Source of the DNA: Litoribrevibacter albus
Lineage (GTDB): Bacteria; Pseudomonadota; Gammaproteobacteria; Pseudomonadales; Litoribrevibacteraceae
Reading direction: 5' to 3'
Assembly (NCBI RefSeq): GCF_030159995.1
Contig: NZ_BSNM01000014.1
Coordinates: forward strand, 1 to 64,000
DNA length: 64,000 nucleotides
Under the pieces are notes generated by a model, which was not told the origin of the DNA, searched no databases, and worked only from the letters and a program-made list of their open reading frames with translations. The translations under genes and the position numbers were made by a program. This document shows positions 26,582 through 35,730 of the stretch, piece by piece. Positions within the stretch are counted from its first letter, which is position 1. Every line of letters starts with the position of its first letter.

Positions 26582-26682
26582 AGGCTTTCTCCATTTACAT
26601 TCAAGTTCGTTTCGTTAATTCACTTTTGGCTACTGCAGTTTATTCAGCTGTTTTTATTCGCTGTCGTCTGACTCAGAGTTTA

Positions 26683-26705
26683 ATGGTCTATGCAGAGTAG
26701 ACCAT
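26683..26705. repeat. 8-bp inverted repeat in the yajQ/chemoreceptor intergenic region
   Basis: ATGGTCTA and TAGACCAT are perfect inverted arms separated by seven bases. It has no T run, so it is more likely a protein site or a leader hairpin than a terminator. The rest of 26582-26991 shows no clear gene or strong promoter element. Confidence 0.35.
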
Positions 26706-26991
26706 GAATCAACTTTCAAAAAACAGTGTCTGTAACCGTCTTATAAAATAAAGCTGGAAAGTGTACTACAAAGCGCTCCGTCGGTAGATACATCTTCATG
26801 AATAAGACGGGTTTTAGTTCGTGATGAGTGGCATTGCTTTACATAATTCATACTGTTCAGTTCTAAGGAATTCCAGATTAAGGCCGATATCATCTAATCG
26901 AGAAGTAGGAAAAGCTTGTTTTTGAAGGCTTTATTTTTAAAGACTTTGCTAGCGAAGACAACAAGGTATCGGTCGAAGGAAGAGGTGGCCT

Positions 26992-29127
26992 GTGGGATCA
27001 ATCAAAGAAATGTCGCTGAAGAAGAAGTTATTAGCGACCGTCATTATTTTACTTGTTTCAATTATTTTAATCCTGGGTGCCAACCTTGGGCGTGTATTAC
27101 TCAGTCTCAAGGAAGATATTGTTGCTCAAACCAGTGAAGTCATGGAGAACCAGATCCAAGCTCGACTGAGATCAGAAGCGTCCACGTTCGCACAAAAGGT
27201 GGGTGGCTTTATTAATCGGGCGTATCAATTACCTCAATCCGTCTCGAAAATTCTTGAGGACAGTATGTCACCTGAGAATATCGCGTTTGATCGTGATCAA
27301 GTAAATCAGTTGGTGTCATCCGTTTTGGCCAGAAACCCTCAGATCGGTTCGATGTATTCTCAGTTCGAACCTAATGCCTATGATCAGATGGATGGCATGT
27401 ATATGAATACTGGCCAACTTCATAGTGTTCAAAGTACCGGCTCTCTTGAAATTTACTGGGTTCGGAATTCCGATGGTTCGTTAGAACAACAGCAAGTGGA
27501 AGACTCCAGTGAGAAATATGCGGACACCAAGAATGAATTTGGTATTCGTGAGGCTGAATGGTACTTGTGTGCCAAAGACTCCAAAACGCCCTGTGCAATG
27601 GAACCCTATTTATATGAAATTTCTGAAGGCTATTCAGAAATGATGACCAGTCTTACGTCGCCGATCGTTACTGATGGCAAATTTAAAGGCTTGGTCGGTG
27701 TAGATGTGAATCTCCCTGTGTTCCAAAAAATGACCGAAGAGCTCAGTCATAGTTTGTTTGATGGTCAAGGTCGAGTGACCGTGTTGAGTTCGATGGGCTT
27801 CGTTGTCAGCTCAAGTCATTACAAAGATAAATTAAGCCGTCCTTTGAAAGAATCACATCCTAATTATTCGGACGATCTTCTATCGGTCTATAAAAACAAC
27901 TCGGTGCTAATTAAAGATGGAATGTTCCTTGTAGGCTATCCGATCGTTATTAACGCATCAAATACCACCTGGTCGGTGTTGATTGAAGTACCGGTGGAGG
28001 CCGCATTAGCTGCGGAACATGAGTTAACCGAGTTCATTGAAGGTCAGGTAGCGTCGATTATTTCTCAGCAAACGATCATTTCCATCATAGTGGGCATTGC
28101 AGGACTGGTGGGGATGGTGTTTTTGATCGCTTCTATTACCCGTCCTATCGGACAGCTCAATCGGGCAATGCGCTATCTTGCGAGTGCTGATGGTGATCTC
28201 ACCCAGGAAATCAAACTGGATACCCATGCAGAATTAATTGAACTGAGCGGAAGCGTTAATCAATTTATTGAAAAGCTGCGTAATATGATCAGTCAGCTAA
28301 AAGTGGTTAGTGCCAATGCCCGAGTCTTGTCTTCTGACAGTAAGGAAGTGAGTGAGCGAGCGGATCATGAGACCAGTCAGCAACTACATGAAATTAGCAA
28401 TGTAGTGACAGCAACCAATCAAATGTCTGCGACTGCCCATGAAGTATCCCGATTTGCTACAGAAGCTTCTGAAAATGCCAATAATGCGTCCAGTGAAATT
28501 CAAACCTCAACCCAGTCATTATCGAGTTCAGTGGATATGGTTCAGTCGCTGACTGAGGACATGCGAAAAGCCAGTGATTCCATTTCTCAGGTGGCCGCAC
28601 GGAGTAATGAGATTCATCAAATCCTGGATGTGATTCGAGCGATTGCAGAACAAACTAATTTGCTGGCTCTTAATGCCGCTATCGAGGCAGCAAGGGCTGG
28701 AGAGCAGGGGCGTGGCTTTGCGGTAGTTGCCGATGAAGTTCGCTCGTTGGCCTCTAAAACCCAAGCGTCGACGGAAGAAATCAACGAGATGATTCAGAGC
28801 TTACAAGGCGAGGTGAATTCAGCGGTTGCGATTATTGGTGACGGTACCTCAAAAGCGCAGAACGCGATGGAACGTACACAGCTCTCTTATGAGTCGCTTC
28901 AGGGGGTCGCTAAAGACATCGTTCTGATTTCTGATCATATTACCCAGGTGGCGACTGCGGCGGAAGAGCAAAGCTCTGTGAGTGAAGAGATCAATCGAAA
29001 TCTAACGATCTTGAGTGAAGCATCAAGTGCGCTTTCCGAATTGGGCAAGAAAAGTTCGGATATCAGTGATCAATTACAATCTCAAATGGACAGTGTCGAA
29101 CACCAGCTATCCTATTTAAAGACATAA
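26992..29127 (+). CDS. Methyl-accepting chemotaxis protein with a dCache sensor domain
   Basis: A 711-residue chemoreceptor. The GTG start at 26992 has AGGAAGAGG upstream; an ATG at 27010 would have no clear site. The first membrane segment is at about 14-33, then a double-Cache periplasmic domain (about 40-350, with GVDVNLPVF and [13 protein letters not shown] typical of the fold), a second membrane segment at about 362-380, HAMP (about 381-434), and the signalling domain with [18 protein letters not shown]. dCache receptors often sense amino acids or other small molecules. It is followed by a solute-binding protein gene 94 bases downstream on the same strand. Confidence 0.9.
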   Translation: MGSIKEMSLKKKLLATVIILLVSIILILGANLGRVLLSLKEDIVAQTSEVMENQIQARLRSEASTFAQKVGGFINRAYQLPQSVSKILEDSMSPENIAFDRDQVNQLVSSVLARNPQIGSMYSQFEPNAYDQMDGMYMNTGQLHSVQSTGSLEIYWVRNSDGSLEQQQVEDSSEKYADTKNEFGIREAEWYLCAKDSKTPCAMEPYLYEISEGYSEMMTSLTSPIVTDGKFKGLVGVDVNLPVFQKMTEELSHSLFDGQGRVTVLSSMGFVVSSSHYKDKLSRPLKESHPNYSDDLLSVYKNNSVLIKDGMFLVGYPIVINASNTTWSVLIEVPVEAALAAEHELTEFIEGQVASIISQQTIISIIVGIAGLVGMVFLIASITRPIGQLNRAMRYLASADGDLTQEIKLDTHAELIELSGSVNQFIEKLRNMISQLKVVSANARVLSSDSKEVSERADHETSQQLHEISNVVTATNQMSATAHEVSRFATEASENANNASSEIQTSTQSLSSSVDMVQSLTEDMRKASDSISQVAARSNEIHQILDVIRAIAEQTNLLALNAAIEAARAGEQGRGFAVVADEVRSLASKTQASTEEINEMIQSLQGEVNSAVAIIGDGTSKAQNAMERTQLSYESLQGVAKDIVLISDHITQVATAAEEQSSVSEEINRNLTILSEASSALSELGKKSSDISDQLQSQMDSVEHQLSYLKT

Positions 29128-29221
29128 GTTTTTGGAGCTGCCTGAGCCTCAGTCTACAATACAAGAGGTTGGTCCAAAGATTTATGATTTTGGATGACCA
29201 CTTGTATTGCTGAGGTTACTT

Positions 29222-30136
29222 GTGACGTTTACCCTATTGCTATCAATTCTGATCTTGTTCTCGTCTACTGTGCTTTCTACAGAAGCGCATTCAAATGAGG
29301 TTCTGTCAGACATGGGTGAGGCAGGTGTGGTTCGGGTGTGTCAGATCGAACAAGCCAAATATGGCTTTCGAATTGACCTGGCAAACTTGATCCTGAGTAA
29401 AACGGCAAGTCATTATGGTGAGAGTCAACTCATTCGATTTCGAAAAGAAGAAGCTGGCGTAAGTCAAAACCGATGCATTGAGTTACTTAAAATGAAACGC
29501 ATCGACTTATTGTATCTCCCGCCTAAAGACGCTTTGATTTCAAATTTTGATTTTATTCCTTTTGATATTCATGCCGGAATGCTTGGGTATCGAGTATTCC
29601 TTATTCGAGAGACGGATGTAGAGCGCTTTAAAAAGGTGAAAACGATTGAGGATTTACGATCTTTCACTGGTGGCTTTGGTAGCCAGTGGGGGGATTTCAA
29701 AGTCTTTGGTCTGAATGATTTGCCCGTGGTTGGCGCTGCCAATACCAAAGTACTTCTGACCATGTTGAAACATGATCGTTTTGATTATTTTCATCGTGGT
29801 TTGCATGAAGCGTGGAATGAACTTCAGGCCCAATCCGATCAAACCAAAGGCTTGATTGTTGAGAAGCATCTGGCGCTTCGTTATCCGTTTCAAGTCTTCT
29901 ATTGGTTTCACAAAGATAATGACTATTTGAAAGAGCGCTTTGAGAAGGGCTTACTGTTAGTTTTGCAAGACGGAAGCTATCGGCAGCTATTCAGAAAGCA
30001 TTTTGATGATATTGTGACTCGGGCCAATCTGCGTAATCGCACCATCATTGATATTGACTACCCAATGTCGGATGAAGTCAGAAAGTGGTTAGGTGACGAT
30101 GCGCTAACCCCTTTCTGGTTGGAAGAGAACTATTAG
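29222..30136 (+). CDS. Exported solute-binding-protein-like protein
   Basis: A 304-residue protein from the GTG at 29222, which has TGAGG six bases upstream; a TTG at 29207 would add five residues. A hydrophobic signal segment is followed by a mature part with the two-lobe pattern of periplasmic solute-binding proteins. The C-terminal half includes KGLLLVLQDGSYRQLFRKHF, as in SBP_bac_3 proteins. No transporter genes adjoin. Its position behind the dCache chemoreceptor gene raises the chance that it feeds a ligand to that receptor. Confidence 0.6.
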   Translation: MTFTLLLSILILFSSTVLSTEAHSNEVLSDMGEAGVVRVCQIEQAKYGFRIDLANLILSKTASHYGESQLIRFRKEEAGVSQNRCIELLKMKRIDLLYLPPKDALISNFDFIPFDIHAGMLGYRVFLIRETDVERFKKVKTIEDLRSFTGGFGSQWGDFKVFGLNDLPVVGAANTKVLLTMLKHDRFDYFHRGLHEAWNELQAQSDQTKGLIVEKHLALRYPFQVFYWFHKDNDYLKERFEKGLLLVLQDGSYRQLFRKHFDDIVTRANLRNRTIIDIDYPMSDEVRKWLGDDALTPFWLEENY

Positions 30137-30159
30137 GTTTCTATCCTCAATCTGTTGAT

Positions 30160-33100
30160 TTACATGTTTCTTCGGTATTCACCTCCGACACTGAATAATG
30201 CGTCGCAGATCTCGCCCAGGCTGGCGCACTTAACCGTATTCAACAAACACTCAAAACTGTTTTGCTTTGATTTTGCTGCGGCTTTCAATTCATTCAGCGC
30301 CTTTTCTTTGTCGGTTAGGTGCCGTTGATGGAACGCGGCCAATTGTTGAATTTGCTGTTCTTTTTCTTCATCTGTCGAACGCATTAATTCAATGGATGAG
30401 AGGTTTTCTTGCTGGTCCTGCTGAGATAAGAAGGTATTCACGCCGATCAAAGGGAGGGAACCATCGTGTTTCCTGTGCTCGTAAAGCATTGATTCGTCCT
30501 GGATCTTCGAGCGCTGATACATGGTATCCATCGCGCCAAGCACGCCCCCACGTTCGGTTAACGCATCAAATTCTTTAAATACGGCTTCTTCGACAAGATC
30601 CGTTAACTGATTAATCAGGTAGGAACCTTGCAGCGCATTCTCGCAATAGTTCAGTCCCAGCTCTTTGTTGATGATAAGTTGAATGGCAACGGCCCTGCGG
30701 ACGGACTCTTCGGTCGGAGTGGTGATTGCTTCGTCATAGGCATTGGTATGCAAGCTGTTGCAGTTATCCAGTAAGGCATACAAGGCTTGCAGTGTTGTAC
30801 GAATGTCATTGAATTGAATCTCTTGCGCGTGGAGTGATCGACCTGAAGTTTGAATGTGATATTTGAGCTTTTGAGAGCGCTCGGATGCACCGTAGCGCTC
30901 TTTCATGGCTCTGGCCCAGATCCGACGGGCCACCCGGCCAATGACTGCGTATTCCGGGTCCATACCATTACTGAAGAAGAAGCTGAGATTTGGCGCAAAG
31001 TCATCGATGGCCATGCCTCGCGACAGATAATATTCGACGATGGTAAAGCCGTTCGCCAGTGTAAATGCCAGTTGGCTGATCGGATTAGCGCCTGCTTCGG
31101 CAATGTGATAGCCGGAGATCGAAACGCTGTAGAAGTTTCGTACCTGATGGTCGATGAAATACTGTTGAATATCGCCCATCATTTGCATGGCAAATTCGGT
31201 GGAGAATATGCAGGTATTTTGGGCCTGGTCTTCTTTCAGAATATCGGCCTGAACGGTTCCTCGAATTTTCTTCAGCGTATCCGCTTTGATTTGTTGATAG
31301 GTCGCTTGATCAATGACTTGATCACCGGTTACACCCAACAGTGCCAAACCGAGGCCATCATTGTTGGACGGCAGGGCACCTTGGTATTCAGGTCTTTTTT
31401 GATCTTTGAAGAGGTCTTGAAGTTGTCGATCCACCTCTGTCCATAGGTCATTTTCGGTGATGTATTTTTCCACCTGTTGATCAATGGCCGCATTGACAAA
31501 AAATGCGAGGATGATCGGAGCAGGACCATTGATGGTCATTGAAACCGAGGTGGTGGGCGCACAAAGGTCAAAGCCCGAATAGAGCTTTTTCATGTCGTCC
31601 AGATTTGAAATCGAAACGCCTGAGTTACCAACCTTGCCATAGATATCGGGTCTGGGGTCAGGATTGTGTCCATACAGGGTTACTGAATCAAATGCCGTTG
31701 AAAGGCGGGTCGCCGGTTGGCCTTCCGCTATGTAGTGAAAACGCCGATTGGTTCGTTCTGGCGTGCCTTCGCCGGCAAACATGCGAATTGGATCTTCACC
31801 TGTGCGGCGGTAGGGGAATACCCCGGCTGTGAAGGGGTAATAACCGGGCAAATTTTCTCTTAGCAAAAAGCTTAAACGTTCGCCCCAGTCCTGATAGTCC
31901 GGAGCAGCGACTTTGGGAATAGCATTGCCCGACAGCGATGTCAGGTAGTTGTTACCCGTAACCTTGTTGTCTCTGACTTGGTAATCGTATTGTTCTTTTT
32001 GAACGCCCTCGATTAACGCATCCCAGTTTTTTAGTCCGTAAATTTCTTGGCTTGAAAGTTGATTTAACGCCTCCTGATAGGCGTCTCGGATCGTTTGAAT
32101 CGACGGGTTGCTTTGGTCGGTGGATTGAAGTTGTTGTTCCGTATAGGCCGACAAACACTCAGGGCGCTGAGGATCATCCAGCAAGGTCAGGCAGGAATAA
32201 TATTCTTTTACTTTTCTGGCAGCGGCGGCTTTATGCTGAATCGCCTGTTTGGTATCCCGACCTTGTTGTGCGATTTCAGACAAATAACGGACACGTTCGC
32301 CCGGGATTAGCGCGAGTCCTTTAGGTAGGGTTGCTGTACCCTCCATTTTATGAGGCCAACTTGTTTTAATCCCATTTTCTTGGGTCATCTTGGATAAGCG
32401 TTCGCAGAGTGTTGCGAACAAATGGTTGACGCCGGGATCGTTAAATTGGCTCGCAATCGTCGCATGAACAGGAAGAGCTTCATCGGGAAGCGTGAATTCA
32501 TTATGGTTGCGCCGGTATTGTTTTCTCACATCACGTAGCGCATCTTGGGAACCTTTACGTTCAAACTTGTTGATGACGATGACGTCGGCAAAATCGAGCA
32601 TGTCGATTTTCTCAAGTTGGCTGGCTGCACCAAATTCGCTGGTCATGACATACGTGGCGATATCCACCAGATCGACAATCTCCGAATCACTTTGACCAAT
32701 ACCAGCGGTTTCGATGATCACCAGATCGAATCCCGAATGTTTTAAAAGGTCTATAGCGTCAGAAAGCAGGGCACTGGTTGCGAGGTTCTGACGTCGTGTC
32801 GCCATTGAACGCATGTAGAGGTTGTCGGCTCGAAGACTGTTCATCCGAATCCGATCTCCCAGCAGTGCACCTCCGGAGCGTCTACGGGTTGGATCAATGG
32901 CTAAGATGGCAATTTTTTTATCGGGCAGTTGCTCGCAGAATCGATTCAGTAGCTCATCCGTTAGAGATGATTTCCCCGCGCCGCCAGTGCCGGTAATTCC
33001 AATCACAGGTGCGGCAGGAAACCCTTGCTGAAGCTGCTCTTTAAGCGTCACAAGTTCTTCGCCAGACAAAGTGTGATTTTCCAACGCACTGAGTGTCTGG

Positions 33101-33840
33101 CTGATGGTTAGTTTGTGTGCTTTATCGAGTGGGGCGTCTTTAGTGCGTGATATTAGGTTTTGAATCGCTTGATGTTTCGTTGTGTAAGGCAACAGCTTAG
33201 CGAGTCGATTCTGTTTGGCTGATTGGGTGCGCTCGATGACGTCGTCAATCATCTTCTCCAGCCCCATCGATAAACCGTCTTGTGGGTGGTAAACCCGTTC
33301 AATGCCGTAATTGTGGAGTTCTTCAATTTCTTGTGGGGTGATGGTTCCACCACCACCGCCAAAAATACGGATATGGGATGTGTCTAGTTCCGCCAACTGA
33401 TCGTGTAAGTATTTGAAAAACTCCATATGACCGCCTTGATAGGAACTGATGGCGATGGCGTCGGCGTCTTCTTCAATGGCAGCAGTGAGAATGTCATCAA
33501 CGCTTCGGTTGTGGCCAAGGTGAATGACCTCAACACCACGGGCCTGGATCAACCGGCGCATGATGTTAATGGCCGCATCGTGTCCGTCAAACAATGAGGC
33601 AGCAGTAACAAATCGGAGTGGCTCTGTGCTTACGGATTTCGTGCCTTGTTGTGCTTGTTCACTATCTTTAGCTCGGCCACTATCAAGTGCAGTATCGGTA
33701 CTCATAGCTTTAAGTCTAGTCGAAGCGTTTTGTTTGATGTTCGCATTTGATGTCGTGGTTGTTGATGTGGTGGTTGTTGTTGATGTGGTTGTTGATTTGA
33801 AGGTAGTTGGTGCCGTTTTGACGGATGATTCGCTGCTCAT
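30160..33840 (-). CDS. icmF: Fused isobutyryl-CoA mutase (IcmF) with its GTPase chaperone
   Basis: A 1226-residue B12 enzyme that interconverts isobutyryl-CoA and butyryl-CoA, with the chaperone built in. Order: Thr/Ser-rich tail (1-45), B12-binding domain with DGHDAAIN (His 87 can bind cobalt), MeaB-like GTPase with GITGTGGAGKSS (about 281-292), then the mutase barrel with YRRTGEDPIRMFAGEG. This order defines IcmF; related fusions also act on isovaleryl/pivalyl-CoA. The strong GGGGGA site before the first ATG supports the long start, although an inner ATG at 33705 would skip the tail. The tail is encoded by imperfect repeats of GTTGTTGATGTGGT type on the plus strand. B12 import genes at 44.3-46.6 kb fit its need for cobalamin. 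Confidence 0.93.
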   Translation of the reverse strand: MSSESSVKTAPTTFKSTTTSTTTTTSTTTTSNANIKQNASTRLKAMSTDTALDSGRAKDSEQAQQGTKSVSTEPLRFVTAASLFDGHDAAINIMRRLIQARGVEVIHLGHNRSVDDILTAAIEEDADAIAISSYQGGHMEFFKYLHDQLAELDTSHIRIFGGGGGTITPQEIEELHNYGIERVYHPQDGLSMGLEKMIDDVIERTQSAKQNRLAKLLPYTTKHQAIQNLISRTKDAPLDKAHKLTISQTLSALENHTLSGEELVTLKEQLQQGFPAAPVIGITGTGGAGKSSLTDELLNRFCEQLPDKKIAILAIDPTRRRSGGALLGDRIRMNSLRADNLYMRSMATRRQNLATSALLSDAIDLLKHSGFDLVIIETAGIGQSDSEIVDLVDIATYVMTSEFGAASQLEKIDMLDFADVIVINKFERKGSQDALRDVRKQYRRNHNEFTLPDEALPVHATIASQFNDPGVNHLFATLCERLSKMTQENGIKTSWPHKMEGTATLPKGLALIPGERVRYLSEIAQQGRDTKQAIQHKAAAARKVKEYYSCLTLLDDPQRPECLSAYTEQQLQSTDQSNPSIQTIRDAYQEALNQLSSQEIYGLKNWDALIEGVQKEQYDYQVRDNKVTGNNYLTSLSGNAIPKVAAPDYQDWGERLSFLLRENLPGYYPFTAGVFPYRRTGEDPIRMFAGEGTPERTNRRFHYIAEGQPATRLSTAFDSVTLYGHNPDPRPDIYGKVGNSGVSISNLDDMKKLYSGFDLCAPTTSVSMTINGPAPIILAFFVNAAIDQQVEKYITENDLWTEVDRQLQDLFKDQKRPEYQGALPSNNDGLGLALLGVTGDQVIDQATYQQIKADTLKKIRGTVQADILKEDQAQNTCIFSTEFAMQMMGDIQQYFIDHQVRNFYSVSISGYHIAEAGANPISQLAFTLANGFTIVEYYLSRGMAIDDFAPNLSFFFSNGMDPEYAVIGRVARRIWARAMKERYGASERSQKLKYHIQTSGRSLHAQEIQFNDIRTTLQALYALLDNCNSLHTNAYDEAITTPTEESVRRAVAIQLIINKELGLNYCENALQGSYLINQLTDLVEEAVFKEFDALTERGGVLGAMDTMYQRSKIQDESMLYEHRKHDGSLPLIGVNTFLSQQDQQENLSSIELMRSTDEEKEQQIQQLAAFHQRHLTDKEKALNELKAAAKSKQNSFECLLNTVKCASLGEICDALFSVGGEYRRNM

Positions 33841-34033
33841 CTTTCCCCCTTGTATGTCTTCCCTTGTCGGTGTTCATCAGCAAATAGGGATGTGTGGTGA
33901 GTGCTTTGGGGCGCACCATTGAGTGATCCGTCTGCTGATAGGTTTTTTGTTATTCTTGTAATACGTCCGATGTCTTTCACTGGTGTTTTTAGTGATGTTT
34001 TTGTGAGTATGGATAGCCTTTGACTGCTTCGCC

Positions 34034-34064
34034 ATTGGCTTCGATCAATTGGTTAAAATTGGTT
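34034..34064. repeat. Three ATTGGYT repeats upstream of nnrS
   Basis: ATTGGCT (34034-34040) and ATTGGTT at 34048-34054 and 34058-34064 occur in tandem; the last two are exactly ten bases apart, on one face of the helix. They lie between the divergent icmF and nnrS genes and may bind a regulator. A 10-bp palindrome GAGTATACTC occurs at 34228-34237. Nothing else supportable is seen in 33841-34265. Confidence 0.3.
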
Positions 34065-34265
34065 CATTCAGGCCAAGGAAAATATGCATAAAAGTCATTA
34101 GCTGAGGATTTGAATGGAATTTAGATTCAGTGAAGAGGCTTGGTGAGTTAAGGATGACTTGCTTCAAAACGACTGGTCTGAAAGCGATGGTTTGATATAC
34201 CTCAGTATTTTAGTCGGGTATTTATGAGAGTATACTCAGCATATTTGATCAGTTAGGTAAGTACT

Positions 34266-35471
34266 ATGTCTGCAGGTAAGATTCCACATCCTTTGTTCCG
34301 TTTAGGGTTTCGACCTCTTTTTTTCTTTGGCGCTCTGTCTGGAGTACTACTGATTGCCTGGTGGACATTTTATTGGACTAGTTTGTCTTCGGGGACTGCC
34401 GTTTCCTGGATGCCTGTAGGTGGTTCTATTTGGTGGCATGGCCATGAAATGGTGTTTGGCTTTACTACGGCCATTATCGGTGGTTTTCTGTTAACGGCGG
34501 TTCGTAACTGGACCGGTATTCCTACCATTACCGGCGCGCCTTTGATGATGTTGGTGGGGGTATGGTTGTTAGCTCGATTGACGTTGGCGTTCGGTTCCGG
34601 GCTACCGGGCTGGCTGGTACTGTTAATTGATGAGTCGTATCTGGTCGGTCTGATGGTTGCTGTGGCGTACCCCATCATTAAAGCCAAAATGTGGCGTAAC
34701 TTGATGTTTGTGCCCATTCTACTGCTGTTTGTTGTTTTGAATGCGCTTTCTTACGGCAGTGTCCTAGGGGTAGCGTCTCTGGAAGGCTTTGCGCTAAATG
34801 CCATTCACGGTGCGATCTTTTTAGTTGCTTTGATCATTGCCATTATCGGTGGTCGTGTACTGCCATTCTTTACAGCGAATGGCTTGAGAGTTCAAAAGAT
34901 CGATTCCATTCCTGCGCTGGATGCGGTTGCCTTGCTTAGCCTGTTAAGCTTGGTGGCTATGGCCGTCTACGGTTTGAATGACGTACCTTCTGCGTTATTA
35001 GCCTCCGTTGCATTTGTATCCGGGCTTGCCAATCTGATTCGTCTTGGCCGATTGCAGTTTTGGCTGTGCTTCAAAGTGCCTCTGTTATGGTCCTTGCACT
35101 TGTTCTTCAGTTTTATCGCTTGGGGATTGTTAGCTTTGAGTCTCTATGCGCTGGAGGTGATTGATAGTTTGAGCCCTGTGCTTCATTTGATAACCGTTGG
35201 CGCGATAGGGGGCATGATTCTTTCGATGATCACCCGTGTAAGCCTTGGTCATACAGGAAGACCGCTGCAAGCCTCTAAACCTTTGGCGGTTGCATTTGGT
35301 CTGCTCTTTGTCTCTGTGGTGATGCGTTCAGTGCTTCCGATGATCATGCCAGAACTGATTTCCACCGCCATTCTTATTGCGGGTGGGCTTTGGGTCATTG
35401 CTTTCGGGCTGTTTGTGTGTGTGCACGGACCGCATTTATTGACTGCTCGCCCGGATGGGAAACCTATTTAG
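34266..35471 (+). CDS. nnrS: NnrS-family membrane protein
   Basis: A 401-residue protein with about twelve hydrophobic segments across its length, so it is an integral inner-membrane protein. It begins PHPLFRLGFRPLFFFGAL, the signature start of NnrS, and keeps the histidines of WWHGHEMVFGF, which are candidates for the heme and copper ligands known in the family. NnrS protects cells against nitric oxide stress and is usually regulated with nitrogen-oxide metabolism. Its last bases overlap the convergent nrtS gene, and a kinase/phosphatase gene follows. Confidence 0.92.
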   Translation: MSAGKIPHPLFRLGFRPLFFFGALSGVLLIAWWTFYWTSLSSGTAVSWMPVGGSIWWHGHEMVFGFTTAIIGGFLLTAVRNWTGIPTITGAPLMMLVGVWLLARLTLAFGSGLPGWLVLLIDESYLVGLMVAVAYPIIKAKMWRNLMFVPILLLFVVLNALSYGSVLGVASLEGFALNAIHGAIFLVALIIAIIGGRVLPFFTANGLRVQKIDSIPALDAVALLSLLSLVAMAVYGLNDVPSALLASVAFVSGLANLIRLGRLQFWLCFKVPLLWSLHLFFSFIAWGLLALSLYALEVIDSLSPVLHLITVGAIGGMILSMITRVSLGHTGRPLQASKPLAVAFGLLFVSVVMRSVLPMIMPELISTAILIAGGLWVIAFGLFVCVHGPHLLTARPDGKPI

Positions 35472-35712
35472 TTGGAGGAGAATTAAGGCCGTGCGCCAGC
35501 ATGGCCTTTGCAGAGGAATAACTGGAAACGCAGTAAGGTACGCAATAGGTAAGAAACATCTTGATCCAGTCTGTTGGAGTCAGGGAGCCAGCCAGAATCT
35601 TGTCGCCGTAATTAATCGCGATTAACAATGTGCCAACCACCAGTGCGACCCGAATGGCTGTCGATACAGTACTGGCGGTAAGCATGCAGGTGATCAGGGT
35701 TGGCTGACTCAT
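35464..35712 (-). CDS. nrtS: NrtS-like nitrate/nitrite transport protein
   Basis: A small 82-residue membrane protein with two hydrophobic helices (about 17-35 and 47-66). The segments ALVVGTLLIAINYGDKI and TYCVPYCVSSY match the NrtS family, described as a small nitrate/nitrite transporter. Its stop overlaps the stop of nnrS by eight bases, and it lies 18 bases after the start-proximal side of no other gene; the kinase/phosphatase gene ends just beyond on the same strand. The shared context supports a nitrogen-oxide role. Confidence 0.75.
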   Translation of the reverse strand: MSQPTLITCMLTASTVSTAIRVALVVGTLLIAINYGDKILAGSLTPTDWIKMFLTYCVPYCVSSYSSAKAMLAHGLNSPPTK

Positions 35713-35730
35713 GGTCTTCTTTTTCCGTCT

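Noticed and set aside
30850-31446. 198-residue plus-strand frame opposite icmF
   Set aside because: It is a shadow of the icmF coding strand with no recognisable domain or start site.
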